64,000 nt of DNA, taken from assembly GCA_963682175.1 (NCBI GenBank), contig OY821771.1, positions 25,316,201 to 25,380,200 of the forward strand. Direction: 5' to 3'. This stretch comes from Triglochin maritima (lineage: Eukaryota > Streptophyta > Magnoliopsida > Alismatales > Juncaginaceae). Made by a program: the position numbers and the translations under genes. This document shows positions 11,246 to 22,706 of the stretch, piece after piece. Positions within the stretch are counted from its first letter, which is position 1, and every line of letters starts with the position of its first letter. The notes under the pieces were generated by a model that saw nothing but the letters and a program-made list of their open reading frames with translations, made no database searches and had not been told where the DNA came from.

Positions 11246-11895
11246 TTTGCACAGTTTGGTGTTTTTCATGGTTGTTGTTGATCAGCTAGAAGACAACGGG
11301 TTCACCAGCCATTTGGGGCAACGGACGGACTGGCCGGCCTAATAGCGATCAGTGGTGGCTCTACGGAGCAGATTGTGTTTATTTAAAGTCATGGCTCCAG
11401 TGAATGAGGCATGTATACGTCGTCTCCGTGGCTCCGACAATTGATGCAAACCGTGGCTCCAATAACATTGAGGAAAAACCGTGGCTCTGGTGAATGAGGC
11501 AAATTTGTGTGGTGTTTTGCAGTTGTTGGGCTTATGCCATTTACAGTTTTGTAGTGTTGTTTCATTCATGTGTTAGGGTTTGGCATACGGGATTTCCTTA
11601 GAGAAACTCAGGCATAGTTCATGTTTGCATTTCAGGCTGGGATCGGCGTTAGGAGTGTGGTGACCACGGAGGAGAGCACTCAGAACCGGATCCTGATTTC
11701 CCTTCTTTTGAGGTGTTCGTGATTACACGTGTATATTTTTCTTTGAGAGCTTTTGCTGTAATCACATTTTCTGTAAAACTCTGTGATATATATATTATAT
11801 GTTGGTGCACTTGTGTTCTTGTGTCTTTGCAGTAATGTCCTCAAGTTGATTGTATGTTTTAAATTTTAAATTTTTCGTTGTTTTGAGGATGTTAC

Positions 11896-12539
11896 TGTTT
11901 AAAAAATAAACATAAGGAAAATGAGCTTTTTGTATTGGTTTCAGGTCTGTAGCGATTTGTGTACAATATCATAGACCAATTCAATTAAAATAACAATATA
12001 GAGAATTTGTAGGTTTGTAATGTATGATGTATCCTTCAATCTTTAACACAAAATTATGCTTTAATTATTACTACAATAAATTGAGCCTAAATTTTAGGAG
12101 TTTAAGTATCGACTACTAACATAGTATTAAAACCTATGAATATGTCATACAGTTATTGTTCTTTTGTAATAATTAAGGTTAATTAGTTTCAAAAGATAAG
12201 AATACTACATAAATAAAAATAAACATACGAAAATAAAAATAAATATCAATTTCAGACCGAGAAAATGTCCACGCGTGGATTTTGGGAGATCCACCAACTA
12301 GATTGAGGATCATTCCAGATCTAACTCGGTGTGCAACAGTATGAAATTTCTTATTTGGTTTTCCCGTTTGAATATACTGCGAGACACCAATATGATAAAA
12401 AAATATTTTTCATATATTTTAATTGATTATTTAGATTTTCTGAAATAAACAATATATTAATAAGTGGTTTAATTATTCTAAATTAAAAAGAAATACATAG
12501 GGTAGACCTCATCAAAAAACCACAACATGTTATTATTTA
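11896..12539 (+). other. AT-rich spacer, no feature recognised
   Basis: No coding trace, LTR end, PBS or tandem repeat that I can identify. Several A-rich runs and short stop-rich stretches only. Confidence 0.5.
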
Positions 12540-13033
12540 TTGGCAACGCAACTCGTCGTTTGTCAGTATTCTATGGCGACAAATTTAACTCGTCGCTAGT
12601 ACACCACAGAAAAGAACACCTACCCAAGAGTTGTGCGGGCCAAAGTTTTGTCTGTAAGCCACAGCGATGACATGAAATCGTTGTTGTACGTATTTTATAT
12701 CAAGTAAATAACAGGGGTCGCTATTGAAACACTGCCAAAGTGATTTAGCAATGTAAGTAGGTGTCACTATATTAGTTACGGTCAATATGATGTAGTGACG
12801 GCCTTGGGTATCGCTATAGAGCCTCAAAGCGGTTGCTACATAGGGTGTTATTTTGACGTGCAAAAAATCTTGCTTCCACGGGCTCAAATTTCACTAACTG
12901 CATAGCGACGGCTCAATGTCGTCGCTATTGACGCGATATAGCGATAAAATCTATTGGAACACATGAGCTACTACGACAGACGTTTTAGCGACAAATTCTT
13001 ATATGTCGTTGTAGACCGATTCTCTTCGTAGTG
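12540..13033. mobile_element. CACTA (En/Spm-like) DNA transposon end, remnant
   Basis: The right edge reads TTCTCTTCGTAGTG, the reverse complement of a CACTA-type terminus (CACTACGAAGAGAA). Many short subterminal motifs of the type GTCGCTA / TAGCGAC in both orientations fill about 12545-13010, which is the known subterminal repeat pattern of plant CACTA elements. I find no matching left terminus and no transposase, so it is a truncated or non-autonomous copy. Confidence 0.65.
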
Positions 13034-13655
13034 TTTCTCAAAAGAAACCCAATGAATCGATCGGAGACATCATCACTTGATAAACTCATATTACAAATAA
13101 TCTTCAACCTGTCAGAAAGAAATATTTTCAGGTTGATAATTTTGTTGGTCTCTCGGACCTACATTGAGAGAAAAAACTACAATTGTAGCAGCCACAAACT
13201 TGAACAAGTTACCGGTTGACGAACTTTTTTAGAATCTTATGTGTATGAACTTCATATGAAGGAGCATGAAGAAGAATCCGCTCCTAAAAACGAGACAATC
13301 GCACTCCATGCCCAATCAGACTCTAGAATAGAGAGTAACGATGACGAGGTAGCCTTACTTACTCAATGCTTTGAAAAATTCTTTCGTAAGAAGGTGATTC
13401 AAAAGAAGAGCGCATAATTGCCAAATCAGACACCCAAAAGGATGAGGGCAAGTGTAAGTAGTCAGGTCACATGAGTCGTGATTGTCCTATGAACAAACCG
13501 ATCAAAATTTCAAAGGACAAGAAGCGATCGGAAAAGAAAGCATTTCAAAGAAGGGATGAATCTGAATCCGATTCAGAAAAAAAAGTGGCAAACGTGCACT
13601 TCATGGCACATGAAAACGAAATATATTCTTGATTCTAATTCTAGCTATCATGAAC
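13034..13655 (+). pseudogene. copia gag 3'-part fragment
   Basis: Short readable pieces resemble the C-terminal half of a Ty1/copia gag: an acidic stretch with DDEVALLTQCFEKFFRKK (about 13338-13392), then a degraded zinc knuckle (CK-stop-SGHMSRDC, about 13452-13487), then a lysine- and serine-rich tail (about 13490-13610). The second zinc cysteine is lost and stops interrupt the frame. No LTR or pol follows, because the third chromovirus begins at about 13695. It may belong to the SIRE-like family; this is not certain. Confidence 0.6.
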
Positions 13656-13704
13656 TAAATGATGCACTTAATGAACTATATTGTAAAGCCACCTTCACGT
13701 TATA

Positions 13705-14215
13705 GGGGCGTCAGTGAGGAGACTGATACGGAGGACAGGGAGGAGGAGAGGAGGACCCTTCAGGGGACTCTTGGAAGGCTGGGTGAGTTTCTCGAGCGTC
13801 AGTCTGCACAGTCTGAGCAGGCAGGGGCGGGGGCAGTGCTGGATCGGTTTATGCGTCAGTAACCTCCTTCCATTGATGGTAGTGGTGAGCTGGAGGCAGC
13901 AGAGGATTGGGTCTTCAAGATCCAGAAGATCTTCAGGGCTATCGGATGTCCTTCTGAGAGGCAGGTAGATCTGGCCACCTATGTGTTGGACGGAGAGGTA
14001 GCCAACTAGTGGAGGTCAACGTCGGCTGTTGTTTTCGAGGACAGTGAGGAGGTACGCTGGGAGGAATTCCTCGTGGAGTTCAACCAGCAGTATTTTCCCC
14101 AGCACGTGCGTGACCGGAAAAATGAGGAGTTCCTGGCACTCGAGCAGCGAGAGATGACGCTGACGGCTTACATTAGCAGGTTTCACGCCTTAGAGCATGA
14201 CTGCCAGATACTTAT
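13705..14215 (+). pseudogene. gag capsid-region remnant, copy 3
   Basis: Reads GEFLERQSAQ and AVLDRFMRQ, then a TAA at 13861-13863, the block DWVFKIQKIFRAIG, a TAG at 14008-14010 replacing the second Trp of the WWRST motif, then EEFLALEQREMTL. A frame slip follows near 14205 (compare copy 1 near 1220). It would have encoded the capsid-forming gag. Confidence 0.82.
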
Positions 14216-16174
14216 GTGACACAGGAGCACAGAGGTCGGAAGTTTATCCGAGGATTGAGGCCACAGTTCCAGTCTCGTGTGACTACGATCATGCCACAGA
14301 CTTTAGCTGATGCAGTAAAGTTTGCGACGATTATGGATCAGGACTACCAGGAGATGGTAGAGGCCAGGAACGTGCAGACGAAGGCCAGTATGTGACCCAG
14401 AGTTCAGATTTCGGGAAATCTGAGCAAGAGGCCCCGGGTTGATAGTGGTGGATCTCAGCAGTCAGGCCAGTGCAGGCAATGTGGCGGAATTCACCCCGGT
14501 CGTGGGTGTGGGGCTCGTTCAGGTGCATGCCATGGTTGTGGCCAGATGGGACATTTTATTTGTTTCTGCCCGAGTAGGTCAGGTGGACCTAGTGGACGAC
14601 CGGGTTCCTCCTCAGCTAGCGGAACGGGACCGAGTAGACCAGCTGCACCACCTCAGCAGGGGAAGAGCGTTGGTCACGTTTTCACCATCCAGGCAGAGGA
14701 GGCTAGAGATGCCAGTGCTGTGAAAGGTACGCTTTATGTTGATGGCTTGATAGCTAGAGTGCTTTTCGATTGCGGGGCCACACACTCGTTCATCTCTGAG
14801 CAGTTTGTGAGCATGTTTAGTCGTACCCCTGCGATGTTGACTGCCACTTTGGAAGTCAGCACACCCTTGGGTTTGGTGGGCATTGTGGGGAGCTTCCTCC
14901 CTGGTGCCACGGTTGCTTCGGGAGACCAGGAGTTCCCTGCAGACCTGGTCTTGTTACCGATGGTAGACTTCGATGTCATACTTGGGATGGATTGGTTGTC
15001 TCAATATGATGTTCGAGTCTTGTGTCGAGAAAAGAAGATTTTGATTTCGAGGAGGGGTCTTCCTGATTTGCTGATCAGAGGGACTAGGAGTGGAGATGGT
15101 CGGATTTTGGTTTCGGCAGTGAAGACTCAGAAGATGATTCACCAGGGTTGTAGAGAGTTTTTAGTGATGCTTGTGGTACCAGATCTTGAGGTGAAGAAGT
15201 TGGAAGATATCGAGGTTGTTCAGGATTTTCCTGAGGTATTTTCTGATGAGATCACCGGGTTACCGCCTCACAAAGAGATCGAGGTTGGTATCGATCTGGT
15301 AGTAGAGACTACACCACAGTCGAAGGCTCCGTATAGGATAACGCCTGCTGAGTTAGCTGAGCTAAAGAAGCAGTTGCAGGATCTGCTAGATTCAGGTTTG
15401 ATCAGGCCCAGTGTTTCACCCTGGGGAGCTCCAGTGCTCTTCGTGAAGAATAGGGATGGCTTGCGGAGGATGTGTATTGATTATCGGATGCTGAATATGG
15501 TTACCATTAGGAATCAGTATCCTTTACCCAGGATTGAGGATCTTTTCGACCAGTTGCTGTCAGCGAGGGTATTTTTGAAGATCGATCTGCGATCCGATTA
15601 CCATCAGTTGAGGATTCGGGATGCAGATGTCCAGAAGACAGCGTTCAGGACGAGGTACGGGCATTACGAGTACTTGGTGATGTCGTTTGGGCTGACGAAT
15701 GCACATGCGGCGTTCATGGATCTGATGAATCAGATTTTTCAGCCTTATCTTGACAAATTCGTGATTGTCTTCGTGGATGATATACTTGTATACTCACTAG
15801 ACAGAGAGCAGCACCGGGAGTACCTGAGGGTTGTGCTTACCATCTCGAGAGATCAGCAGCTCTATGCTAAGTACAAGAAGTGTGAATTCTGGCTGGATCG
15901 GCTGGCATTTCTGGGACATGTGGTGTCAACAGACGAGATATCTGTAGAACCAGCGAAGGTTGAGGCTGTGACTCAGTGGAGAGCTCCGACCAGCATGTCC
16001 GAGATCAGGAGTTTTTTGGGTTTAGCAGGTTATTATCGTCAGATTATTCAGGACTTCTCTAAACTCGCTTCCCCACTAATGGCTTTGACACAGAAGGGTG
16101 TCAAATTCATTAGGTCCCAGAAATGCGAGGACAGTTTCCAGGAACTGAAGAGGCGACTGAATACTGAGTGGTAG
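14216..16174 (+). pseudogene. gag zinc knuckle-protease-RT-RNase H start, copy 3
   Basis: The best-preserved coding block in the window: 542 codons are open from 14546 to 16174. Upstream in the same frame is the zinc knuckle [14 protein letters not shown] (about 14527-14568). The protease active site reads DCGATHSF (about residue 75 of the open block) where DSGA is usual, so it is probably weakened or dead. The ILGMDWL motif is intact near 14975-15000. RT is complete, with [34 protein letters not shown] and FVDD (residues 409-412, about 15770-15781). Reading ends early in RNase H because about 27 bp present in copy 1 (near 3085-3112) are missing. Confidence 0.9.
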
Positions 16175-16919
16175 CGGAGGCTATGTGATTAACAGTGACG
16201 CTTCCGGCGTTGGTCTAGGTTGCGTGTTGATGTAGCATGGGAAGGTGGTCGCATATGCTTCGAGGCAGTTGAAGGTTCATGAGAAGAATTACTCGACTCA
16301 TGATCTGGAGTTGGCAGCAGTGGTTCACACGCTGAAGACCTGGAAGCATTACCTATATGGAGAGTAGTTTGAGGTCTTCACAGATCACCAGAGTCTGAAG
16401 TATCTGTTCTCGCAGAAAGAGTTAAATTTGAAGCAGCGCAGATGGTTTGAGTTTATAAACAATTATGACTTCACCATTTCGTATCATCCGGGGAAGGCAA
16501 ATTCTGTCGCAGATGCCTTGAGTAGGAAAGTGGAGTTGTCGGCAGCTTGCTTATGCATTCAGGAGTGGAGGTTGCTTGAGGCCTTGACAGAGTGGAGACC
16601 TTTTATGGAGGACTATGCAGAGGCAGTGATTGCGGGACTTCGAGTGGAGCCGCAGACAGTTTCCGGAGTTGTTCAGGCTCAGAGAGCAGATGTTGAGCTG
16701 GCCAGTCTGATGCAATTAGCTGTTAAGGACGGATCGGACTTCGGTGTCGGAGTCGATGGGGGCTTGAAGTTCACGGGCCGGATCTGGGTACCGAGAGCAG
16801 GTGATCTGAGGAATACTATCATGAAGGAGGCACATAGAGCCAGATATTCCAATCACCCGGGGAGTACCAAGATGTATAAAGACTTACAGCGGAGTTTCTG
16901 GTGGAAGGGGATGAAGTGA
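16175..16919 (+). pseudogene. RNase H end and integrase HHCC region, copy 3
   Basis: Resumes as GVGLGCVLM, then a TAG near 16234, [21 protein letters not shown] (RNase H), a TAG near 16366, [11 protein letters not shown], and [17 protein letters not shown] at the RNase H-integrase joint. An open stretch at 16428-16919 leads into the integrase zinc region ([21 protein letters not shown]) and stops at TGA 16917-16919, where copies 1 and 2 have the TGT codon of the next residue. Confidence 0.87.
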
Positions 16920-18085
16920 GACATAGCAGACTTCGTGTCCAGGTGCCTGGTTTCTTAGCAGGTGAGGATTGAGCACTTGTGGCCAGCAGGGTAGTTGTAG
17001 AGTATAGATCTGCCAGAGTGGAAGTGGGAGCACGTGTTGATGGATTTCGTCATCGGGTTGCCGAAGACAAGGAGATCTCATGATGCGATTTGGGTTATAG
17101 TTGATCGATTGACCAAGTCAGCGCATTTTCTGGCGATCAGGATCACCTTACCTTTGGAGGGTTTGGCGAAGCTATACGTTGAGGGGATAGTCTGATTACA
17201 TGGAGTACCGGTGAGTATTATTTCCGATCGAGATTCGAGGTTCACCTCCAGATTTTGGGGTAGTCTGCAGAAGGCTTTGGGGACTCAGTTGAAGTTCAGC
17301 ACAACTTTTCATCCGCAGACAGACGGGCAGTCATAGAGGACTATCCAGATGTTAGAGGATATACTGAGAGCATGTACTCTGGATTGGGCAGAATTTTGGG
17401 ATGAACACTTGTCGTTGATCGAGTTCGCCTACAAGAACAACTACCATTCGAGCATTGGGATGGCACCGTACGAGGCTTTGTACGGTCGGCCTTGTAGATC
17501 ACCGGTATGCTGGAGTGAGGTAGGCAAGAGGCAGCTGGTTGGGCCCGAGATTTCTCAGATGTATGTTGAGAAGGTTGGCGTGATCAGGCAGAGGTTGGTG
17601 ACGGCTCAGAGCAGACAGAAGAGTTACACAGATAGGCGTAGACGAGAGTTGAGATGTGAGGTGGGCGATCACGTATTCCTGAGGATTTCACCAGATCGTG
17701 GAGTGATGAGATTCGGGAAGAAGGGGAAGCCCAGTCCGAGGTACGTCGGACCGTTTGAGATTCTAGATCGCGTAGGAGAGGTTGCCTACCGTGTTGCTTT
17801 GCCGCCGCAGCTTTCGGGTATTCACAACGTTTTCCACGTTTCGATGTTTGAGGAAATATGTTGACGATCTGTCGCATGTGATTGAGATCAGTTTTCCTCA
17901 GATCAGTCAGGACCTATCTCTCGAGGAGAAGCCCATGGAGATTGTAGATCGGATGGAGCACCAGCTCAAGAGGAGAACCATTCCGATGGTGAAGGTCAGG
18001 TGGCAACACCATAGCGAGCGTGAAGCCACTTGGGAGATCGAAGATGAAGTCCAAAAGAAGTATCCGGATTTGTTCGGTGAGAATT
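16920..18085 (+). pseudogene. integrase core to chromodomain, copy 3
   Basis: Integrase core with [28 protein letters not shown] and HPQTDGQS, interrupted by stops near 16957, 16991, 17192 and 17334. An open block at 17349-17864 covers IEFAYKNNYHSSIGM, VGDHVFLRISP and the C-terminal GPFEILDRVGEVAYRVALP. One extra base near 17848 (in the ATGTTTGAGG stretch) throws the frame out. The chromodomain reads in the +1 frame (VDRMEHQLKRRTIPMVKV, ATWEIEDEVQKKYPDLF) up to about 18075, with the TGG intact that is TAG in copies 1 and 2. Confidence 0.87.
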
Positions 18086-18109
18086 TGGTTCTAATTTCGA
18101 GGAAATGTC

Positions 18110-18707
18110 GTGCTAAGAGGAGATCGTGGTTGTGGCTCTACGGAGCGGTTCCTTGTCAGCACGTTGTTGTGGCTGATGTTTTTCCGGCGGTGCCTTGTGA
18201 GCACGTGTTGTGGCCGAGACTCTGACTGGCGGTGCCTTGTGTGCACATGTTGTGGGGTTGGGGTGAGAGGACCCTTGAGACCCGTGGCCGACGTTTTCCG
18301 GCAGTGCCTTGTGTGCACGGGAGTTAGTCATGCTTTTATTGCATTCTTCATTTCATGTTTCATATACACATGTTACGTTCATATTTTAGGGGTTTGGCAT
18401 ACAGGGTTTTCCTATGGGAAACTTAGGCATTGTTTGTTTACATGTCAGGTCGTGGGCGTCAGTAGGTGGTGGTGACTGCGAGCAGGAGCACCCAGACCAG
18501 ATCCTGTCCTTTATCTTTCGAGGTGGATGATTTCCCTTGTATATGTGGTGGTATATCTTTTGTATTGGGATGTAGTCATCCTTGACTCATGTATTATTCA
18601 GTATACCACTTTATATTATATATATACTTGTGGTTTGGTAACGACCCCGATGTTGATTATTGTATCTGTTTAAAGTTTTAATTTTTTCGCTGTTTTGGGG
18701 CGTTACA
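18110..18707 (+). mobile_element. Partial 3' LTR of chromovirus copy 3
   Basis: Joined to the coding end through GGTTCTAATTTCGAGG, where the usual purine stretch and LTR start are missing. It contains GTGGCTCTACGGAGC (shared with LTR-C), a minisatellite, the GTTTGGCATACAGGG / GGGAAACT segment shared with LTR-A to LTR-C, and the end GGGGCGTTACA. Truncated at its 5' side. Confidence 0.82.
18155..18320 (+). repeat. GTGCCTTGTGTGCAC minisatellite in copy-3 LTR
   Basis: Four imperfect units with the core CGGTGCCTTGTGWGCAC, followed in two of them by GTTGTGG; spacing is variable (about 38-65 bp). It occupies the place held by the unrelated 26-bp array in LTR-A. Confidence 0.65.
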
Positions 18708-19069
18708 TTAGTGATTTGATTGAAAGGTTTTGCCACAACCATTAGACACTTTCTATGCATGAAAACACAATCTATACTTGTGACATATCAAATGCATTTT
18801 TTACCACCATATTACATGTGTACACACTCCACCACTTTGGGTTTTCCTTAGTTGCTTAGTTTAGCTTTAGCTAATCTTGTCTTGTCATATTTCTCATTTG
18901 TTAGTTGCTAGTTTAGTGTAGCCTAGTTTAGTGTAACCAAACCTCTTCTCCCCTTATTTGCACTTGATTTTTGAAGAACCAGAGTTGACACACCTCCTTG
19001 TGGATTCGACCCGTACTTGCCACCACTTCATCACGGTTGTGATGTTGCGGTTTAAGCTTAATCGAAACA
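18708..19069 (+). mobile_element. OTA-type LTR fragment (3' part)
   Basis: Closely follows the 3' part of the OTA LTR at 52140-52527: GATTTGATTGAAAGGTTTTGCCAC, the cysteine-poor AT-rich middle, the segment CACCTCCTTGTGGATTCGACC and the end AATCGAAACA. No PBS follows, because the sequence switches to a copia LTR at about 19076. It begins exactly where the chromovirus LTR ends, so the chromovirus probably inserted into this LTR. Confidence 0.8.
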
Positions 19070-19075
19070 AGAGAC

Positions 19076-20059
19076 GTGATTAGATACGCAAGCATGTTGA
19101 GCATTGTAATCCTAAGGGGGAAAAAGGAAATAGACAGAGAGAGATATGAATTGTATATGATGCTAGTGTGGAAAGAGACAGAGAGAGACCGATTGAAACA
19201 TTTTTGTTCATCCAGAACTTATTGGACTTTTCAGGTCGACCGCTACGTTTTTCCCGGTCGACCATCTAAAGTATTTTTCTTGAACCCCAGATTCCCTGCC
19301 AATTTTCGGTCGACCGTTCGACATTTTTGTTCTACCGTTAGCTTAAGTAAACTTAGTTATAGCCTATTTTTCGTTTGACCGTTCAATTTTTGGTCGACCG
19401 ATCCTTGTCCAGAGCCGTCTATAACACCTTAGGATACCTTGTTTGTGTTTCTTGCACAACCCTTCACCACACTCAACCCTAACAGCTATAACACCTTAGG
19501 ATGTTATAAATAGATGTTCCCAACCTTGTTTAGAACATCTCTCCCACTACTATTTGTCTCGAACTTTAGAGAGAAACCTTCACATACTCAAAAGCTCAAA
19601 ACCTTCCACACTTTAGTCTTAAATCCTATTATAGTCAAGTGTGCTCAAGTTTAGAGAGTGTTGTTCCACTCATTCATTGTCAAAGAAGAAATGGTCTTGG
19701 TGAAAGCCCAAGAGAAGAGTATAGACTTTGGTGAGAGCCCAAAGTGATCCTCTCGGATTGTGAGGGAAGAAATCAAGCTACCAAGGATTGTTCGCGGAAC
19801 TTTTTTTGTAAAAGTCTTAATCTCGGCCCGGAACAAGGTTGAGAGTGAAGATATAGGCGGAGATCAAGGGAGATCGAGCATAGCTTACAAGAGAGGAAGT
19901 AGACGAGAGGCCAAACCTCAATAAAATCTTCCGGTGCCTTTGTGTGGTTTGCATATTTCTTTACTTGCTTTTGTTTGATTATTCCGCTGCATCTTTGATT
20001 AAGCAAGTAGGAAATTAGTTTAAAAGTGATTAGGTAATACGATCATTCACGTTCCTACA
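19076..20059 (+). mobile_element. SIRE-like copia LTR, 5'-truncated
   Basis: The end is fixed by TTCCTACA followed by a PBS at 20062. From about 19230 it parallels the LTR at 60425-63477: GTCGAC boxes, TTGAACCCC, then a TATAAATA box at 19505-19512, AATCTCGGCC, and AATCTTCCGGTG. The true LTR start (TGTTGGCTTTTAGGCC type) is absent; the first about 150 bp are purine-rich and unmatched. Confidence 0.82.
19235..19410 (+). repeat. GTCGAC-box island in SIRE-like LTR
   Basis: Three doublets of GGTCGACC/TTCGACC-like boxes. The first pair is 22 bp apart (GGTCGACCGC, then CCCGGTCGACC), the second about 21 bp. The island ends about 95 bp upstream of the TATA box at 19505, so it lies in U3. Confidence 0.75.
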
Positions 20060-20061
20060 TT

Positions 20062-20073
20062 TGGTATCAGAGC
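20062..20073 (+). other. Primer-binding site of SIRE-like element
   Basis: TGGTATCAGAGC two bases after the LTR end (…CCTACA). Initiator-Met tRNA type. Confidence 0.85.
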
Positions 20074-20109
20074 TTTGTGAGCTAAATCGCATAGTTAATC
20101 GTATTTTTA

Positions 20110-21740
20110 GCTTGGCTAGCACATCTAATCGTGTAGAGAGATTATGCACAACTAAACCTCCTTTGCTAAATGGGTCAAACTATGACTATTGGAAGAATAT
20201 GATGAAAATTTTCCTAATTTCTAATGACCTTAAGTATTGGATTTTCCTTCAAAATCCCTACACATTCCTAAATCAAGATGAATTAGACTCCTTGTTTAGG
20301 GCCAACATGAAAGAGATTGAGATGAATTCTAAGATTATGAATATCTTATATTGTGACCTTAATGATGGAGAATATAATAGAATTAGAGGTTGTGAAAGTG
20401 CACATGAAATTTGGCATAGATTACAAATGCATCATGAGGGTGATAACAAAACTAAGGAAATTTGCATTAGTCTCCTCATGCATAAATATGAGATTTGTTT
20501 CTATGAAAGTCGGTGAAAACATAAGCGAAATGAACACTCGCTTCACCGATATCATTAACTCTCTTTTTTTCTTGGAAGAAAAATCAATGAAGGAGAGATA
20601 ACAAGGAAGTTCCTCCAGTCGCTAAGCAACGATTTGGAAGATAAAGTCGTCGCAATTGAAGATGTGCATGATCTTTCCAAATTAAAGATGGAGGAACTCG
20701 TTCGAAATTTGATGGCTTATGAACTCTAAATCAACCATAGAAAGGAGAAGGAAGCCTCCAAGAACAAACCCTTCTTGGCATTACATGCAAATCTTGATGA
20801 ACTAGGGAGGAGAGTAGAGAATAAGGATATTGAAGTCCTTGCCCATGACTTCTTCAAATTCCTCAAAAAGGGTAAGGAAGAAATGAGAGAAAGAAGAGGA
20901 AGAAGAAGTGAGAAGAGAGAAAAGGAAAAGGAGATGGAGGAGAGTGGAAATGAGAGAAGAATAAGGAGAGAAGGGAGAGGAGAAGAGAAAAGGTTAAGAG
21001 CCAAAGAAGAGAAATGAAGGAAGAAGCTCACAAAGCTACATGGGATGATTCATCGTCACCATCATCATCATCCTCCTTGCAAAGTAGAAGAGTGGTTGCC
21101 CACTAATGCTTCATGGCTATTGAAGATGAACAAAGTGAGGTCGACTCTAACTCTTATTCTACTAAATCAAATTCATGCTCTACTAAATCATATTCTAGTG
21201 ATAGTTCTGCACTAAAGAAGAAACATAAACACATAATGAACTACGAAATGCGTTTTATGACTTAGTTAAATAATATGAGATCATTTGTGAAAGAACAAAA
21301 ATCTAGAAAGTTGATAAATGATCTCCAAAGTCAAATTGAAATATGCATGAATGAGAAAAATGAGGTGCTTGCTAGACATGAAGAAAATGCATTAAATCTT
21401 GATAGTCTAAAAGAAACACCTATTGATTGTGAACAATTAGATCTTCATGCTTGCAATGTGCAATTAAGAAAATATCTAAAAAGGTTCACAAATGGAACTA
21501 AGATGCTTAACATGGTTTTAGGTAGTCAAAGACAGTCCTTGCAAAAACATGATTTAGGATATAATGATTCATATGTTAAAAACCGTGTAGTTCATAGAAC
21601 TTTGAATGGAAAGCATTTAGTTGTAAAGCATAGTTCTTCAAGTGTGTGGACTCCTAAAACAAAAATGGTTTGGGTTCCTAAAGCTAATGTTCAAGGACCC
21701 AAAGTTGTTTGGGTATCTAAATCTACACTTGTAGGTGCTT
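20110..21740 (+). pseudogene. SIRE-like copia gag remnant
   Basis: The N-terminal block has the plant copia gag signature KPPLLNGSNYDYWKNMMKIF (about 20150-20210) and AHEIWHRLQMHHEGDN (about 20400-20450). The frame slips near 20510 and continues SEMNTRFTDIINSL, then slips again to KFLQSLSNDLEDKVVAIED. A TAA stop near 20728 precedes FLALHANLDELGRRVE and a lysine/glutamate/arginine-rich, probably coiled stretch (20870-21015). The C-terminal part (21380-21740) has FTNGTKMLNMVLGSQ and MVWVPKANVQGPKVVWV, typical of the linker after SIRE gag. The zinc knuckle expected between these blocks is missing, and no protease, integrase or RT follows. Confidence 0.82.
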
Positions 21741-22337
21741 GAAGAAGGAGATCGGTGGTGACTGGGAAAGCTTACAAAGTCAAATTCAAAGCCGATTGCA
21801 CTACCGAAAGGAGATTGGAACAAATTCAGGGATCAAGTTTGGTAGAAGTTATCTATCCTCTACATTTACATTAGATTGGTTTCAATCTAGGATAAATTGA
21901 ATGCTAAATTGTCATATCTTTATCGCATTCCTGATGAATTAGGATATGTTTCATGTAATTCATTAAAAGGGGATGAAAAATGATTTTGATGCCAAATTGA
22001 AATTGCATTCATTTCATATATTGAAAATTTGAAACACATCCATTGCTTTAGTGTCAATTTTTTTAATGGATGATAAAAAGGGGAGCTAAAAGATCACATG
22101 CTTATATGTTCATATTTGATTGATGTTAAAAATGAGAGAATTAGAATTGAACTAAATCGAAACATCATATTCATATTGATAGGGGGAGCTTATTGAATAT
22201 CAACAACATAGGGTAATGAAGTGCAAAACTTAGGGGGAACAACTTCATTACAAGCATTTCAGGGGAGAGATAAAAATTCCATAATAAATCTTATATTTTG
22301 GATAGATGTCAAAGAGGGAGAGATTATTAGGGAGTAA
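21741..22337 (+). other. SIRE-like 3' region without pol
   Basis: AT-rich sequence with several GGGGGAGCTT / AGGGGGAAC / AAGAGGGAGAG purine stretches, like the repeated polypurine motifs of SIRE 3' regions. All of pol has been lost between the gag linker and here. An OTA LTR begins at 22338, so the SIRE 3' LTR is absent. Confidence 0.55.
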
Positions 22338-22706
22338 TGATTGACATCATTTCATGCATATATTTGTGTCTTATATCCATTATCTTTCACCTAAACAATT
22401 CTACGTAACGAGTTTAATGTTTATATTTCAGGAATAAGTAGGTTTGAGGAGAAGAAGCATAAAAAGACCTAAAAGCAGGAAAAATGACTGATTTGAGAGA
22501 CTTAGGGACTAATATGCAAGAGAGAATGACCTGAATGTAAGCCTAAAAGGACCAATGAGAAAATCAGGAAACTCCACACCATCATGAGGAGTATTTTAGC
22601 AATTCGATTCGGGCATGAGCTCCAACAACCGACTTGAGTGCATCAAACATAACGAAAACAAGCCAGACAACCACACTGCAAAACCAAGCCGGATCCAAAC
22701 ACCATA

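Larger units (their letters stand above)
10312..11895 (+). mobile_element. LTR-C, longest copy of the tandem chromovirus LTR (about 1.58 kb)
   Basis: The start is placed by alignment to LTR-B after the TTTTAAGGATGG stretch; the end is GAGGATGTTAC near 11895. The order is TATA and CT tract, a spacer, a GTCGAC-box island (10745-11245), the conserved GTGGCTCTACGGAGC segment (about 11347; also in the copy-3 LTR near 18130), a degraded 26-bp repeat, then the conserved 3' part. No target-site duplication can be tested because the 5' end of the array lies outside the window. Confidence 0.88.
13695..18707 (+). mobile_element. Chromovirus copy 3, 5'-truncated (Tekay-type)
   Basis: Starts abruptly inside gag with no 5' LTR or PBS and runs through protease, RT, RNase H, integrase and chromodomain to a partial 3' LTR ending GGGGCGTTACA at 18707. 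It is related to copies 1 and 2 but clearly a different insertion: it keeps the protease segment of about 100 bp they lost and the FVDD catalytic box. Its own defects are gag stops, a deletion in RNase H, integrase stops and a one-base frame slip before the chromodomain. Confidence 0.92.
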
